Shown: positions 46,523 to 58,264, counted from the first letter of the stretch. The stretch is 64,000 bases of DNA from Pogostemon cablin (GCA_023678885.1 CM043009.1:15369117-15433116); one strand, 5' to 3'. The notes: generated by a model from the sequence alone, not told the origin. Program-made: numbers and translations.

Positions 46523-48325
46523 TGATGAAAGTGAAAATAAGCGTGTTTTAGTGTCCAATTTAACACCTGTTTGATGAGAATTGTTGATATATATTAGCAC
46601 AAGTATTTTATATTCAATATATTTGAGAAAAATGTGTACTTGAGGTGTTTTGTTATGTTTTAGGTGGAAAAAAGATCAAAAGAGCCAAGTTTGAGAAAAT
46701 GTGCAATTTGTGAAAGAATGCTGAAAAATGCGCGTCCAACTTGTATAATTTTTCTGCATTCATGTAGAGCTCTGAATTGGAAGTGTGATATATGGTTGAA
46801 AAGCCACAGAAGAGAAAGTCGTTGTGGCATAAAGAACACCCCAATCGAAATTCAAACGAGAAAGTTATGATCCAAATATTGACGTCGCGCAAGCTGTTCC
46901 TGTTCAGTATCATTATTCCACTTTGCATGACTTGTTATATATTCAAATATTAGAGTTTCTATGATTTCTTTATATAGATAGAAAGCTAAGGAAGAGCGGA
47001 TCACGTGAGTGTAAGAATCACTCAAATTGGAGGTCAGATGTGAAAGTTATGCTCAAAATCGTGAAGTTGCGCAGCTTCCAGCGAGAATTTTTGAGAATTT
47101 CCGAATTTATGCGTGTTTTTACACCCCTAGTGTGTGTTTGCATGAATTTTTGTGTTTTCCAAGAAAAAGCTCATCCAAGGTCCATAAAGAGAGCATACAA
47201 GTATAAAAGGGATGTAGATCACATCATTATTCATTAGATTGAATTGGAGAGAGCCACAAATCATACTAAACCCCACAAGGGGGATCACCCCCAACCATCA
47301 TCTACATCCTTTTCTCCATCCATCCATCACTTTGAAGATTCATTTGTGAAATCAAGAGGAGGATTCAAGATGGAGAAGGACGCGACGACTCCTAAATCTA
47401 GGGTTTACTTTGTTTCTTAATTTATCTTGTAATTTTTCAGACATCCGGGTAAGATCTATCCAACACCCATGATTGTTCTTCGTAACATTATGGGCTAGAG
47501 CCTTTTTTGTAGAACTAGGGTTGTGAAGGTTTTACGAATTAATTGAACTTTCGTGTGTAAACTACGTGCAACACTACTTGTGGATTTATTTTATATATGA
47601 TTGTGCTTTCTTAATCCATATTCACGGTCGTTTTGTACATCTTCAATTGGTATATAGAGTCTGAATATATATCTTGGTTGTAGATTGAGTGCGTTCACCG
47701 CTGAACAGGATTCCATATTAAGATTCTAAGTGAGGGGACTCCAAAGCTTCATTAGAACTATCATATATGAATACTTATTAATTGAATTGAATTCGGGTTA
47801 TTAAGTAGGATAATTTTATAGTACCTATAAAGGAAGATCATATCGAGTTAGAGTACCAATTGGTCAGGGAAATAATTGATATTGATAGTACCTAGAAAGG
47901 GGGTGAAATTATATCTCTTACTCCGAGGTTATTCACACGTGTTACACGTATGTTTACTTGTGTCTATAGAGTAGATATGCATGGTTTAGTGATGCGTCCA
48001 TATTCCACAAGGCAGAGTCGGACATCAACATACGGAAGGAAAATTAATAAGTGAAATCGGATTACTCTAGGGCTACCTATTCTATCTCTTGAGTCACTTT
48101 CGAATTCTTCTAAGTGCTTTTATTTTATTTGTTATTTAAATTTAGTATTTTAGTTGTTAGATTAAATCCTCAAACTGAATTACCTTGTTTTAATTAATTT
48201 AGTAAATAATTAAATTAATAATACGCCGTCCTTTGGGTTCGATACTCACTTGGTCGCTTGCTTAGCTGCAACTGATATCCTTAATACTTGGGGATTAATT
48301 TTGCGTGCAAAGAAAATCCGCATCA
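46523..48325 (+). mobile_element. Solo LTR of the Gypsy B family
   Basis: 1803 bp, TGATGAAAGTG...CCGCATCA, flanked by ATCGG (46518-46522 and 48326-48330). Same family as the Gypsy B LTRs (TATAAAAG at 47202-47209, shared 3' end) but without the TCGA motif cluster. No internal region: the result of recombination between two LTRs. Confidence 0.95.
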
Positions 48326-48715
48326 ATCGGATCACTATTAGCGCACCTTCCATTGGTTTATCAGAATCAGATAGTTAAGACTTTTGCAAGAAGTATCCGG
48401 AAAATTCAACGTGTTTATCATTTGAATATACACTTACGCAACATGATTTATATAGTGATATCCTGGTAATATTTACTTTATTTTGTTCTAAGTTAATATT
48501 TAACCCCTCAAGTTAAAATGCTTTATATTAATTTATAATTTAACTAATGATTTAATGGTATATTTATTTTCTTTCACACAGGTACTTCCAGATTTCATTT
48601 GTGATGTCTTGAAGAAGATTTAATTACTTGATCATCATGAGGTCTCTAGCATCTATGATGATCGTATGTGGAATTTGCTGGCTGTAAAAAGGATGATGGC
48701 TTCATGTTTTCACAA
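48326..48715 (+). pseudogene. Unidentified exon-like host sequence
   Basis: Two adjacent exon-like pieces. The first follows TTTATAGTTCTTTAG (46517, before the solo LTR) and reads ITISAPSIGLSESDS-stop, then DFCKKYPENSTCLSFEYTLT and YSDIL up to a GTAATA donor (about 48465). The second starts after a pyrimidine-rich CACACAG acceptor (about 48581) and reads VLPDFICDVLKKI-stop, then LLDHHEVSSIYDDRMWNLLA and VKRMMASCFHK before a GTATTT donor (48716). I do not recognise the family. The stops suggest a decayed gene; a chance resemblance to exons is possible. Confidence 0.35.
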
Positions 48716-49125
48716 GGTATTTTTAGGCTATGGATTGAAATCAACGCTACTGTTGAATCTAGATTCCTTTTTGAACTTTTGGATCACTCTTCCGTTACAT
48801 TGCGAGTTTTTAAGATTCAGTACCATTATTGATATAATGCCGACAATAACTCATAAGAATAATTTGCTACATCTCCTATTATTTTTGCTAAAATATTTCA
48901 GTTTCTAATGTATTATCGTATGAATAAATCAAATAAAATTAAATTAGAATAAGAAAATATATTGAGTTCTGCTATTGAATAAGCATGATTTGTTTAATAT
49001 GATTTCTGCAGATGTTTTAATAATTCAGTATTTTATTTAAAAATTATGTAAATATTGGATAAAAATAAATTGCACAATATATTTAACAAATTTATTATCA
49101 TATTATGCGACTAATTGATCTCTAA

Positions 49126-49127
<2 letters not shown>

Positions 49128-49175
<48 letters not shown>
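49128..49175. repeat. (TA)n microsatellite
   Basis: About 48 bp of TA dinucleotides. Confidence 0.97.
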
Positions 49176-49180
<5 letters not shown>

Positions 49181-49743
49181 ACTTACAAAATTTTCATATA
49201 TTATCGGGGATGTATTATGGAACAATATATCCTTTATAATCTCAAAAACTAAATGTCTCAGAAGCATTATCATTAACGTATTAAACATAAAAGATTTATT
49301 TTTTGTAAAATACACTATTAATGTAACGTTCAAATATAAGATCTCTTTTATGCTTTGAAAAATATATTACAAAGTTATGAGACATAGAAGTAATTTTCTT
49401 TAATCATTTATAAGCATTTATAACATATATAAACACACAGAAAAGACATAATTTAATTATAAAATAGAAATATAACAAATACGTTGAATATAAACAGATT
49501 AAAACATAATAGTAATTTTATCATCAAAACCATAACAATAAATTCGTTCCAAATTACTGAAAATATTATGCTTTAAGATAAATAAAATATTTTGAAAAAA
49601 ACAAAAACTTAAATTCATAATATTCAAAATTTAACAACAACGTAATCATAATATCTTTAAGATTATTCATCTTCAAAAAATTAAAATAACAAAATAAAAA
49701 TCAATAATGATAAACACTATCACGTGCATCGCACGGGTCGAAA

Positions 49744-49747
<4 letters not shown>

Positions 49748-49835
<88 letters not shown>
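49748..49835. repeat. (TA)n microsatellite
   Basis: About 88 bp of TA dinucleotides; gives artificial Ile-Tyr open frames. Confidence 0.97.
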
Positions 49836-49836
<1 letters not shown>

Positions 49837-50131
49837 CTTTTTTAATTATTATCATTATTATATATATTTTTTTCTCATTACATTTATTCCATTAATTAAT
49901 GTATATGTTATTTTATTTATTTAAGAGTATATACGTGATTATATAAATGCTCAAGTTATAATGTATACAAAGATGTCTTTTTCAAATTTCATCTTTTTTT
50001 ATATCTCTTAAAGTAAAAAAATATTATTCCCTTAGTCACCTTTCAAATTACACACTTTTCATTTTTGACACAAAAATTTGCACATCTCTTAAAAAGGATA
50101 AAAAGTTAAAACAATTATCATTTCTCTTATA

Positions 50132-50346
50132 CTCCCTCCGTCTGCTTTCAAGACTTTCATTTTTTCATTTGGGGCGTCCGCTCCCAAGGTTTTCATTTTC
50201 TTTTTTATCCACACATACTCACTAATACAATTAAAAAATGGGACTCACACTTTCACTAATATAATTACCCACTACACATTAAATAATAATACTCCTTAAT
50301 CTTCGTGCCAAAAAACAAATGACACCTTGAATCCGGACGGAGGGAG
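50132..50346. mobile_element. Stowaway-like MITE
   Basis: 215 bp with terminal inverted repeats CTCCCTCCGTC / GACGGAGGGAG and a TA duplication on each side (50130-50131 and 50347-50348), the hallmark of Tc1/mariner-type Stowaway MITEs. No coding capacity. Confidence 0.9.
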
Positions 50347-50877
50347 TACTTTATTTACAAAAAGACCATCACTATCTAAAACACCTAACATATTTTATCA
50401 TTTTTTTATATTTAAAATTATATAACACCCCTAAAAATTACCTTTTCTTAAGATCCATGCTTGGAGAAAGTTGCAATAAGCTTTTACGGAACTTAGGGAG
50501 TACATATATTTATTAATATTTAAATTTAAAATTATATATATTATGTCTTTTTTATTACTTATCATATAAAATTCACATTTTATATTTTCCTCGTCTCATA
50601 ATAAATTTTATTAAAAGAATTTGAAACATCACAACAACATATACATTTTAATTTCAAAATTAATAACTCTCCTAACGTACACTCCATATATTACACTACC
50701 CCAAAACTTTAAAAGATTTACTATAATTTTTTTATTTCTTTAAATTCCATAACTACAGTACCTATTATTTTAGTACAAAAGAGCATTATATTACTAAACA
50801 ATTAGGCCCATGATAGTTGACTGAGAGATAGGTTTCCTCCACCTCTCTTTTTCTTCATTTTTGCAGATAACTACACA
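50347..50877. other. Intergenic, upstream of the small secreted-protein gene
   Basis: AT-rich; no coding signal. It ends in pyrimidine-rich sequence and the promoter described next. Confidence 0.5.
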
Positions 50878-50920
50878 TTTATATCAAGAGTACTCATACT
50901 CTCTCTCACATCCACCTCAC
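50878..50920 (+). promoter_or_regulatory. Likely promoter of the 51044 gene
   Basis: TTTATATC at 50878-50885, followed about 20-30 nt later by a CT-rich start-like stretch (CTCTCTCTCACATCC, about 50900). This would give a 5' leader of about 130 nt. A second TATA-like ATTATAAAAG lies at 51005-51014 but is only about 30-40 nt from the likely start codon. Confidence 0.45.
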
Positions 50921-51043
50921 ACAAAATACACATTCTACAATATTAATCCACATTAACTCGTATTTTCTTCTTCTCATCATGTCATGCCATGCATGAAACT
51001 ACCTCATTATAAAAGGCCAATACTACTCAATCTTGATCACACA

Positions 51044-51385
51044 ATGAGCACTCCACTATTCATCTCCGTTCTCTTTCTCACACTAGCTTTCACCAAAGCC
51101 ATCAGAACATGCCATGAAAACCCCACCCAAGATCTCATAATGGAGTCTCCCCCAAATTTGCAGCCCTACGATCCGGAAAGCGGTCGTATGCTTAAGCTCA
51201 ATGGAGAGAATCCGCTGCCTCCACCGAAAAAGAGGCCGAAGAATCCGAAGCTCCCCCGGTGGAAGTGGAAGTTTGGTAATAAGAAACCTCCCCGTCCTTC
51301 AACGTACAAACCATGGTGGCCACCTGTTTGGCCACCACTAGTTCCTGTGAACACCAAGATACAAGCTCCAACGGTGGTGTCTTAA
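51044..51385 (+). CDS. Small secreted Pro/Lys/Trp-rich protein, unknown
   Basis: 113 codons, no intron. The start at 51044 is chosen because it gives a clear signal peptide (MSTPLFISVLFLTLAFTKA); the in-frame ATG at 50984 would put 20 hydrophilic residues before it. The mature part is about 94 residues with about 22 Pro, 11 Lys, 5 Trp and a single Cys. In order it has a more acidic N-terminal part (ESPPNLQPYDPESG), a cationic stretch PPPKKRPKNPKLPRWKWKF, then NKKPPRPSTYKP and a tryptophan-proline block WWPPVWPPLVP. No enzyme, EPFL, defensin or hydroxyproline-repeat signature is seen. Secretion and an apoplastic, wall-binding or antimicrobial-like role are inferences from composition. It is the only undamaged non-transposon reading frame in the window with promoter-like sequence upstream. 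I do not recognise the family. Confidence 0.65.
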   Translation: MSTPLFISVLFLTLAFTKAIRTCHENPTQDLIMESPPNLQPYDPESGRMLKLNGENPLPPPKKRPKNPKLPRWKWKFGNKKPPRPSTYKPWWPPVWPPLVPVNTKIQAPTVVS

Positions 51386-52006
51386 ATATGATCTGAGGCT
51401 GCTAAGTATATATATTGAAAATAATAATTGTGGAAGAATAATGGGGTAATTTTATTTGTTGTTGGGAAAGCTAGCTTACATGCAGTCTAATTTTATTTAT
51501 TTAATATTGTATTTTAGTTCAAATTGTCATTTTAGCCATAGTTTACGTTACGTACCATGCATATCCCAAGCCGGTTCCACGAGCAAGTGAGTAAGGATGT
51601 ATAATTAGGTCCAATTCTTCACCTTCATGATTTTGGGTTAAGTTAACCTTCCTAATTTATATATGCCTAACAATTTTCTTAAACCTTTTGGATAGGCCGT
51701 ACCAACTACCCGATGATGGGCCTAGGGATTGCCACCCCAAAAGTGGGCCCATAAAAGGTTGCCACTTGAAGTACTGTGTCGTCCATGAATGTCCAATTTG
51801 AAAGGGTTGAATTGTTACGATTATATCCCAAATCAGATCCGCATGTGAAAATAGAGTTAAAAGTTTTTTTTCATTTAGATTTTGTCAAAAAAAAATAGTT
51901 GTATCAATTTTGTCCCATAACTATGAGTTTTATTTCAATTTTGCCCAAAATAAGAAAAATATACAACAATCCACAAACGACCACATTAAATAAGAGTGAG
52001 TCTCAT
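51386..52006. other. 3' flank and intergenic DNA
   Basis: AATAAT-rich sequence just after the stop may hold the polyadenylation signal (about 51418-51442). The rest shows no gene. Confidence 0.5.
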
Positions 52007-52292
52007 GTAAACCGAGTTTACATGTAAACCCTATATTTTTTAAATTACTCTTTAGTATATAAAAAATTACTCTTTGAAGAGAATAATTTTTATACAGAAG
52101 AGTAATAATTCATGTCTTAAAAGAGTAATTTTTCATGTACTAAAAAGTAATCTATAAATCAGGATTTATCAGAATTTGAAGAGTAATTTTTTTTTTAATT
52201 TAGAAGAGTAACAATTTATGTTCTAAAGAATATTTTTTATGTACTAAAGAGTAATAGAGTTTACATAATTAATGTATGTAAACTCGATTTAC
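52007..52292. mobile_element. Inverted-repeat (MITE-like) element
   Basis: GTAAACCGAGTTTACAT at 52007-52023 is matched by the inverse ATGTAAACTCGATTTAC at 52276-52292 (one mismatch). The interior consists of degenerate AGAGTAAT(T) repeats. About 290 bp; no clear target duplication found, so the class is uncertain. Confidence 0.55.
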
Positions 52293-52359
52293 ACTAAGTG
52301 TTTGTCATTAAATAAATAGTACCCAAAAGATCTACACAAGAACCATATGTGCAGCTGCT

Positions 52360-52990
52360 TCAGGTGTTGGAGCTCGGCCTCACTTACAGGCTCGAGTACC
52401 GCACACGGGTCGAGCTCTGACACCTATTTTTGATATTTTTCGAACTCCGAAACCTGTTTTCCACTGCTCGTGTGCTTCCGATACAACTCATAAATGCTCA
52501 AAAATCATCCAAACCATCAGCACAACATTTATAACCAAATAATGGACTAGGATGCACTTCGACATCACCAAACGAACCAAAATCAAACCAATACTCATGA
52601 TAAAATATACCCAATTTTACAAGAACAACTCTCAATCAACATAATAAGCACACTTAAGTGGTGAGTCACACCACGTACTCTCCCCCCAAACTTAAATCGA
52701 AACAAGTTGAGAATTAAGTTTGCAAAAAGTGATGAGACTTACTCATGTAGTTTCCAACAATGAGCTCCTTGTAGAGAAGTATATGCATCACAACAATTCT
52801 AGGTATATCCACCAAGCACTATCCCCCCAAACTTAAATTGAAACAAGAGTTGAAATTTAAGTTTGCAACAAGTGGTGAGACATACTTTCACACTTCAAAT
52901 CAAGCACTTCTCGTATCTCCAATACGCATTCTCCTCAACGAGCACAATCAACCTACATGCAAAAAAATGCAAGAAAATTAAATGAACAAG
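52360..52990. mobile_element. Fragment of an Athila-like 3' region
   Basis: Contains two copies, about 130 bp apart, of CCCCCCAAACTTAAAT(C/T)GAAAC followed by TTAAGTTTGCAA. This is the same stem-loop type (CAAACTTAA / TTAAGTTTG) as at 21135-21170 in Gypsy A, with GTGATGAGAC-type flanks. TCGAGCTC-type motifs sit at 52370-52440. No LTR found; a remnant. Confidence 0.5.
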
Positions 52991-53104
52991 TGCGATGGTT
53001 GTACACCTTGCACGCCATTCAACCTTAAATCACCTCTTGAGTACGTGTGGAAGTACATATGCAGTGCTAATGGAAAAATATATGATCCTAAACCTGGATA
53101 TTGA
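52991..53104 (+). pseudogene. EPFL-like cysteine-rich peptide, mature-part fragment (copy 1)
   Basis: The plus strand reads CDGCTPCTPFNLKSPLEYVW, then KYICSANGKIYDPKPGY and a TGA at 53102-53104. The C-x2-C-x-P-C start and the W-K-C-x-C end, followed by a short tail, match the mature region of EPIDERMAL PATTERNING FACTOR-like peptides, secreted ligands that guide stomatal and organ patterning. No signal peptide exon is present upstream (the sequence is the Athila-like fragment). The first Cys of the WKC.C pair is changed to Tyr (TGC to TAC). Homology with copy 2 continues about 100 bp beyond the stop. Family assignment is from the cysteine pattern and could be wrong at subfamily level; the damage is plain. 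Confidence 0.55.
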
Positions 53105-53690
53105 GTAATATCTGTATTTGAATGCATGTTACATTGAATATATATTTTTCACTAAATATATCACGATATCAATAATAAAAAGAAAATGAGTCTTATTTTC
53201 TCTAACATAAAGTTTTTCAATACAATACCTAATAGATGGACTTGCTATCAATCAACTATCAAGGACCTAGAATGGAATTTAATTATATTATTAAATAAAT
53301 TTTAAACCTCACTAATACTATAAGATACAATCAATAAAAATTGGGCATTTAGTACCACAAAAAAAATGTACATTGGCATAAAAATAAAATCAGTCTCATA
53401 ATTTTGCTTAAATTCATTTTTTGTCCAAAAATAAAAAATAAAAATTTCAATTTACCATCGATTTTGAAATATGGCAAAAAAAATACCTTATTTTCATCAT
53501 CGGAAAATGTTAAAATTACAAAAAAAAAGGCACGTGATTGCCACGTGACAATAAAAATCTACGAGAATAGGGCATTTTTTTGCCCTATTACCAGTAGTTC
53601 TAAGTTGAAAATTTGATTTCTTTAGGATAAAAAATGAATATAAGCAAAACTATGAGATTAGACTGAATTGATTTCCGGGGCACACCGTGC
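53105..53690. other. Non-coding DNA after copy 1
   Basis: First 100 bp matches the 3' flank of copy 2 (57195-57290). The rest is AT-rich without a gene. Confidence 0.5.
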
Positions 53691-53699
53691 GTCTTTAGA

Positions 53700-53880
53700 A
53701 TTTATTATTATGGTAAGAGTACATTGTTTTGTTCTAAAGGGTATACAATTTAATTAATAAGGGTACATCTTTGTTCTAAAGGGTATACATTTTTCATTAA
53801 TATTTTTATATTTTTTTTCAGAAAATAAAGAGTACACATCTTTATACTAAAGGGTATACAATTTAATATAAAATTTTCCA
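53700..53880. repeat. Degenerate TTCTAAAGGGTATACA repeats
   Basis: Three copies of (T/A)CTAAAGGGTATACA(A/T)TT at about 53734, 53776 and 53848, with GTACA(T/C)-TT spacers. Confidence 0.7.
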
Positions 53881-54384
53881 CACAAGTTTTTGCCTTTATG
53901 TTAAAAAGAAAGCCGACAAACATGCTAGACTTTATTCATTATTTCATTTACATGGAAACAATATTTCTTAAATTAAAATTTTGTTTAAACACCTATAACT
54001 TGAATATTTTATTTGGGCAATTATTTAGGGTTACACATAAATCTTTTATGAGTAAAAATGCAACTTAATATATTATCTCTGTCTCGAAGTAAGGTTCTTT
54101 TTTATTGCTTAACATTGTTGATCAAGAAAAAGATTTTTTTTATCAATTATATTACTTTTGAGTGTAATTTATATTTTTATTAAATCTGAATCCCACATTC
54201 CATTATTAAACTCAAAAAATTTACTACAAAATTATACAGTACCATCACTTTAAATTGAAAGGTGGAATAATCCAAAACTCATCCACTACATTATATTTTT
54301 ATTTTTCAATGTACAAAAGATAAATATATGGATGCAATGTAAGAGGGAGTATGTTGGGTGGCATTTTTAAAAGGGTAACGTTCG

Positions 54385-54708
54385 ATGAGATTGTCTCAAT
54401 TAAGTGAGATTTTTTTTTAATAAATTATTACTTTTCAATAATTATGCTATTTTTCTTGAATCGTTAAATTGAAAAATACACAAGCAAAACAATATCATTT
54501 TTACCCACTATATATTGAGTTCGTTAGCATAATCACGACAAACAATTTTTTTTTTTAATTTAGATATAACTATTCATTAAAAATGATTTTTTTTTTTTGC
54601 GTATCCTTATTCTTAAAATTATCTAATTTGACAATTATTACTTTTATTTATCTACTTTTTTATTAAAATTAAATATTATATCATGATCGTCTCATAAAAT
54701 TGAGACAA
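54385..54708. mobile_element. Inverted-repeat element (TGTCTCAATT ends)
   Basis: GATTGTCTCAATTAAGTGAGA at the left and the inverse TCTCATAAAATTGAGACAAA at the right, about 320 bp apart; AT-rich interior. Probably a MITE; target duplication not identified. Confidence 0.45.
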
Positions 54709-54713
54709 ATTTT

Positions 54714-55033
54714 CACTAAAAAAACTGTTTTTTACCAATAGAATATTCAGTTGGTAAAAGCCTTAATTCCATTGTTAAATTGGTTTACCAAAAGATTAGC
54801 AACGTAAAATCAATTCCGTTGGTAATCCGTTGCTAAAAATTCCATTGGTAATTTATATAAATATTCTCTTGGTAATCCGTTGGTAATTACCAACGGATTG
54901 AATTCCGTGGGTAAAATAGAGAATAAATTCGTTGGCATTCCATTACTAATAGAAAAATATCATTTTGGTTGCTAATCCATTAGTAATTACCAACGAATTG
55001 AATTCTATTGCTAAAAATTCTTTTTTTTAAGTG
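54714..55033. mobile_element. CACTA-type MITE
   Basis: 320 bp, starting CACTAAAAAAACTG and ending with the inverse of CACTTAAAAAAAAG, flanked by TTT (54711-54713 and 55034-55036) as expected for the 3-bp duplication of CACTA/EnSpm elements. The interior holds many subterminal repeats in both directions, based on CCGTTGGTAAT / ATTACCAACGG. No transposase. Confidence 0.88.
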
Positions 55034-55578
55034 TTTGCCCATAATCATTAGTGTCTTTTCTAATCCAATTTACTTAATAGATTTTTATTACAGAGATTGA
55101 AAATATATACTCCTACATTTTCACTTCACGCAAATATGGGAAAGTTTGGTCCTATAAAAATTTCTTCATTTTAATTTTAGTTCCATAGGAAATCACTGAT
55201 CTCATATTTAGTGGTTGGTTTCATAAGAATTTTATAACCATAATTTTTTAAAAATTTTCATCTCAAATTAACTTATATTATTATAAACTACCAGATTTAT
55301 ATTATTTTATGTCTTTCAACACAGACATAGTCCATTACGACAATTCCCCTCTGTTTTCTCTCTCAATAAACATTGTTTTAGTTTTCTTTGGGGATTATTT
55401 TTGCAAATTATAGAATCAAATCTACAAGTTGCTATTTTGGTCTTGCTAACGGTTCAGAAATATTTCGTTAACTATTAACAGAATTTTATAGGATTCTATC
55501 TCACTTATTTACCTTCCCAATTTGATTCCAACTCATAGCGCAAAAATTTCCTTAATAACGCTTAAAGATTCGGTAGGT
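55034..55578. other. Non-coding DNA
   Basis: AT-rich, no gene or repeat recognised. Confidence 0.5.
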
Positions 55579-56492
<914 letters not shown>

Positions 56493-56917
56493 TGTCCTCA
56501 AGTAAGTCCTTCTTGATACTATCTCAAATGAGAACATTTTATACCTTTTAAATTAGTTATCACTTTTATATAAAATGTTATCACTTTCATTATAAAATAC
56601 TATTACTCTCTTAAGCGAGCCGATCTCACACAACTATTTACCTTTCCTCAATATGTTCATGTAAAATACATATATTTCAGATAAATTTAATTTGATAACT
56701 CTTTCTAATTAAATTATTTAATTCATTAATGGTAGCTAGCTATGCATCCATATGAGATTCAATATATATTATCTATTTAAATTCCTTATTACTAAATACT
56801 TTTGATCGAGGTTGTTTCAATCATTCATACATGCTTAATTACCATAAATTTATCACTCCATGCATAAAAAAAACTAATATACGTATTGACTTTTATTTTT
56901 AATTTTTTTTTTGCGTC
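56493..56917. other. Non-coding DNA upstream of EPFL-like copy 2
   Basis: No gene seen; AT-rich. Confidence 0.5.
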
Positions 56918-56925
56918 TATATAAA
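56918..56925 (+). promoter_or_regulatory. TATA box of EPFL-like copy 2
   Basis: TATATAAA, 60-68 nt upstream of the ATG at 56986; well placed for a start site near 56950. Confidence 0.6.
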
Positions 56926-56985
56926 CTCGTCACTAGAGTCTTCACTAGACGTACCACAAAAAATATTATCAACAAAGCCATAAAT

Positions 56986-57194
56986 ATGAAGACAAACATC
57001 GTTATGAGTATTGTTGTAGTATTCATGTTTCTGATGATATCCCCAAGTGTGGATGCAGCATTAAGAAGCGGCGTCGAGGATGCGATGGTTGCACACCATG
57101 TGTGCCATTCAACCTGAAATCACCTCCTGAGTACGTATGAAAATGCATATGTAGTGCTAATGGAAAGATATATGATCCTGAACCTGGATATTGA
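56986..57194 (+). pseudogene. EPFL-like cysteine-rich peptide gene, frameshifted (copy 2)
   Basis: ATG at 56986 opens a clear signal peptide (MKTNIVMSIVVVFMFLMISP then SVDAA), then LRSG. At about 57069-57074 (GGCGTCG) the frame slips by one base, and the open frame ends at 57117. In the +2 frame the family pattern continues: GCDGCTPCVPFNLKSPPEYV, a TGA where copy 1 has TGG (Trp), then KCICSANGKIYDPEPGY and TGA (57192-57194). So one likely single-base deletion and one Trp-to-stop change separate it from an intact gene. Both cysteines of the KC-x-C pair are kept here. Likely a secreted patterning-type ligand originally; the subfamily is not certain, and the extra N-terminal Cys of typical EPFLs is not seen. 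Confidence 0.6.
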
Positions 57195-58096
57195 GTAATA
57201 TTTGTATTTGAATGTGTGTTACATTGAAGATATATTTTTCACTAAATATATCATGATATCAATAATAAAAAGAAATTAAATCTTATTTTCTTTGCATATA
57301 TAGTCCATGATATCTTTAAGAAAAGGTGCATTCTTGCATAAATCATCTTACAAATTTCATAATGTGAGATGGTCAAGAAGTTTTACATAGGATGGAATTA
57401 CATATATTAGACACTCCATATTTTAAACTCAATTATTACTATAAGATACCATTATTAAAAATTATTACTACTAACATAAATGGATTGATAGTAATATCAC
57501 ATTATTAACCCTATATATTAAATGTATGTTCAAAGTTAGAAATATTTGGTGTCTTTAAAAAATCATATTCCTTAATTTATTTAGATTTTTCTTAACATGG
57601 GATTGTGGAGATTATGATGTTAAACTTCGATTTTATATACTTTTCTTTACGTGTTAAATATGTTAATGTGTGAGAATCTCAAATTGTATTTCTTCATTTG
57701 AATCCAGTTGTAAAAAACGGTTAAATTAAAAACATGTGCAAATGTGTAATACATGTGCGAAAAAATACAAATATGTACAAAAATAGAACACACGGGTTAG
57801 GGAAAATATCTCATCCTACTCTTAACAAGCAAATCGAATGTTTTGATCTTGAGAAAATATCTCTCTTTTCTCTTCTCTTCTTCTTCTTCTTCTTCGAACT
57901 CTCTTTTTCACTTTCGATGAATACGGTGACAAGGATGAAAATATCCCAAAATTTTCACGATATATCCGTTTTTTTAGAGTACCGATATTGATATTAGGGA
58001 AAAAGATATTTCTTTTCCGATATCGAGAAAATATTGGAAAATATCGGTAAAAATGTCGATATCGATTTGCCACCGTTCAAATTTTTCTAGATATCG
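57195..58096. other. Non-coding DNA with an ATATCG-rich stretch
   Basis: The first 100 bp is shared with copy 1. 57950-58078 is dense in GATATCG/CGATAT and AAAATATCGG motifs, probably a decayed repeat. (CTT)n-like tract at 57874-57893. Confidence 0.5.
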
Positions 58097-58264
58097 TGAT
58101 TAAGAGAATTAGAATCTCTCACCACAATTGATGGTGGAGTAATCATGTGTATTTATATATATAATTACAAAAGATATTCTAATCAATTAATCAAATATTG
58201 ACAAAATAAAATATACAAGGAAAGAGATCTCAATCAATATCAATCAATATTATTTACTTTATCA
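58097..58264 (-). repeat. Copia-3 3' LTR
   Basis: 168 bp, TGATTAAG...CTTTATCA (imperfect 8-bp inverted ends); TATCG (58092-58096) is the candidate left target duplication. Followed by the polypurine tract CTTGAGGGGGG on the minus strand (58265-58275). Confidence 0.75.

Larger units (their letters stand above)
48716..50131. other. AT-rich non-coding DNA with (TA)n tracts
   Basis: No gene seen. Contains two long (TA)n microsatellites listed below. Just before the second is a short palindrome, CGTGC-ATC-GCACG (about 49724-49736). Confidence 0.6.

Noticed and set aside
54075..54355. Possible decayed Stowaway-like MITE (TATCTCTGTCTCGAAG ... AGAGGGAGTA)
   Set aside because: Ends are too diverged to pair convincingly; not enough to list as a feature.
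56986..57194. EPFL-like copy 2 as a working gene
   Set aside because: Frameshift after the signal peptide and a stop at the conserved Trp codon; only sequencing error could rescue it.
57950..58078. ATATCG-rich stretch as a regulatory site or the same repeat as 12730-12950
   Set aside because: Shared only at the level of short GATATCG words; probably a separate decayed repeat.
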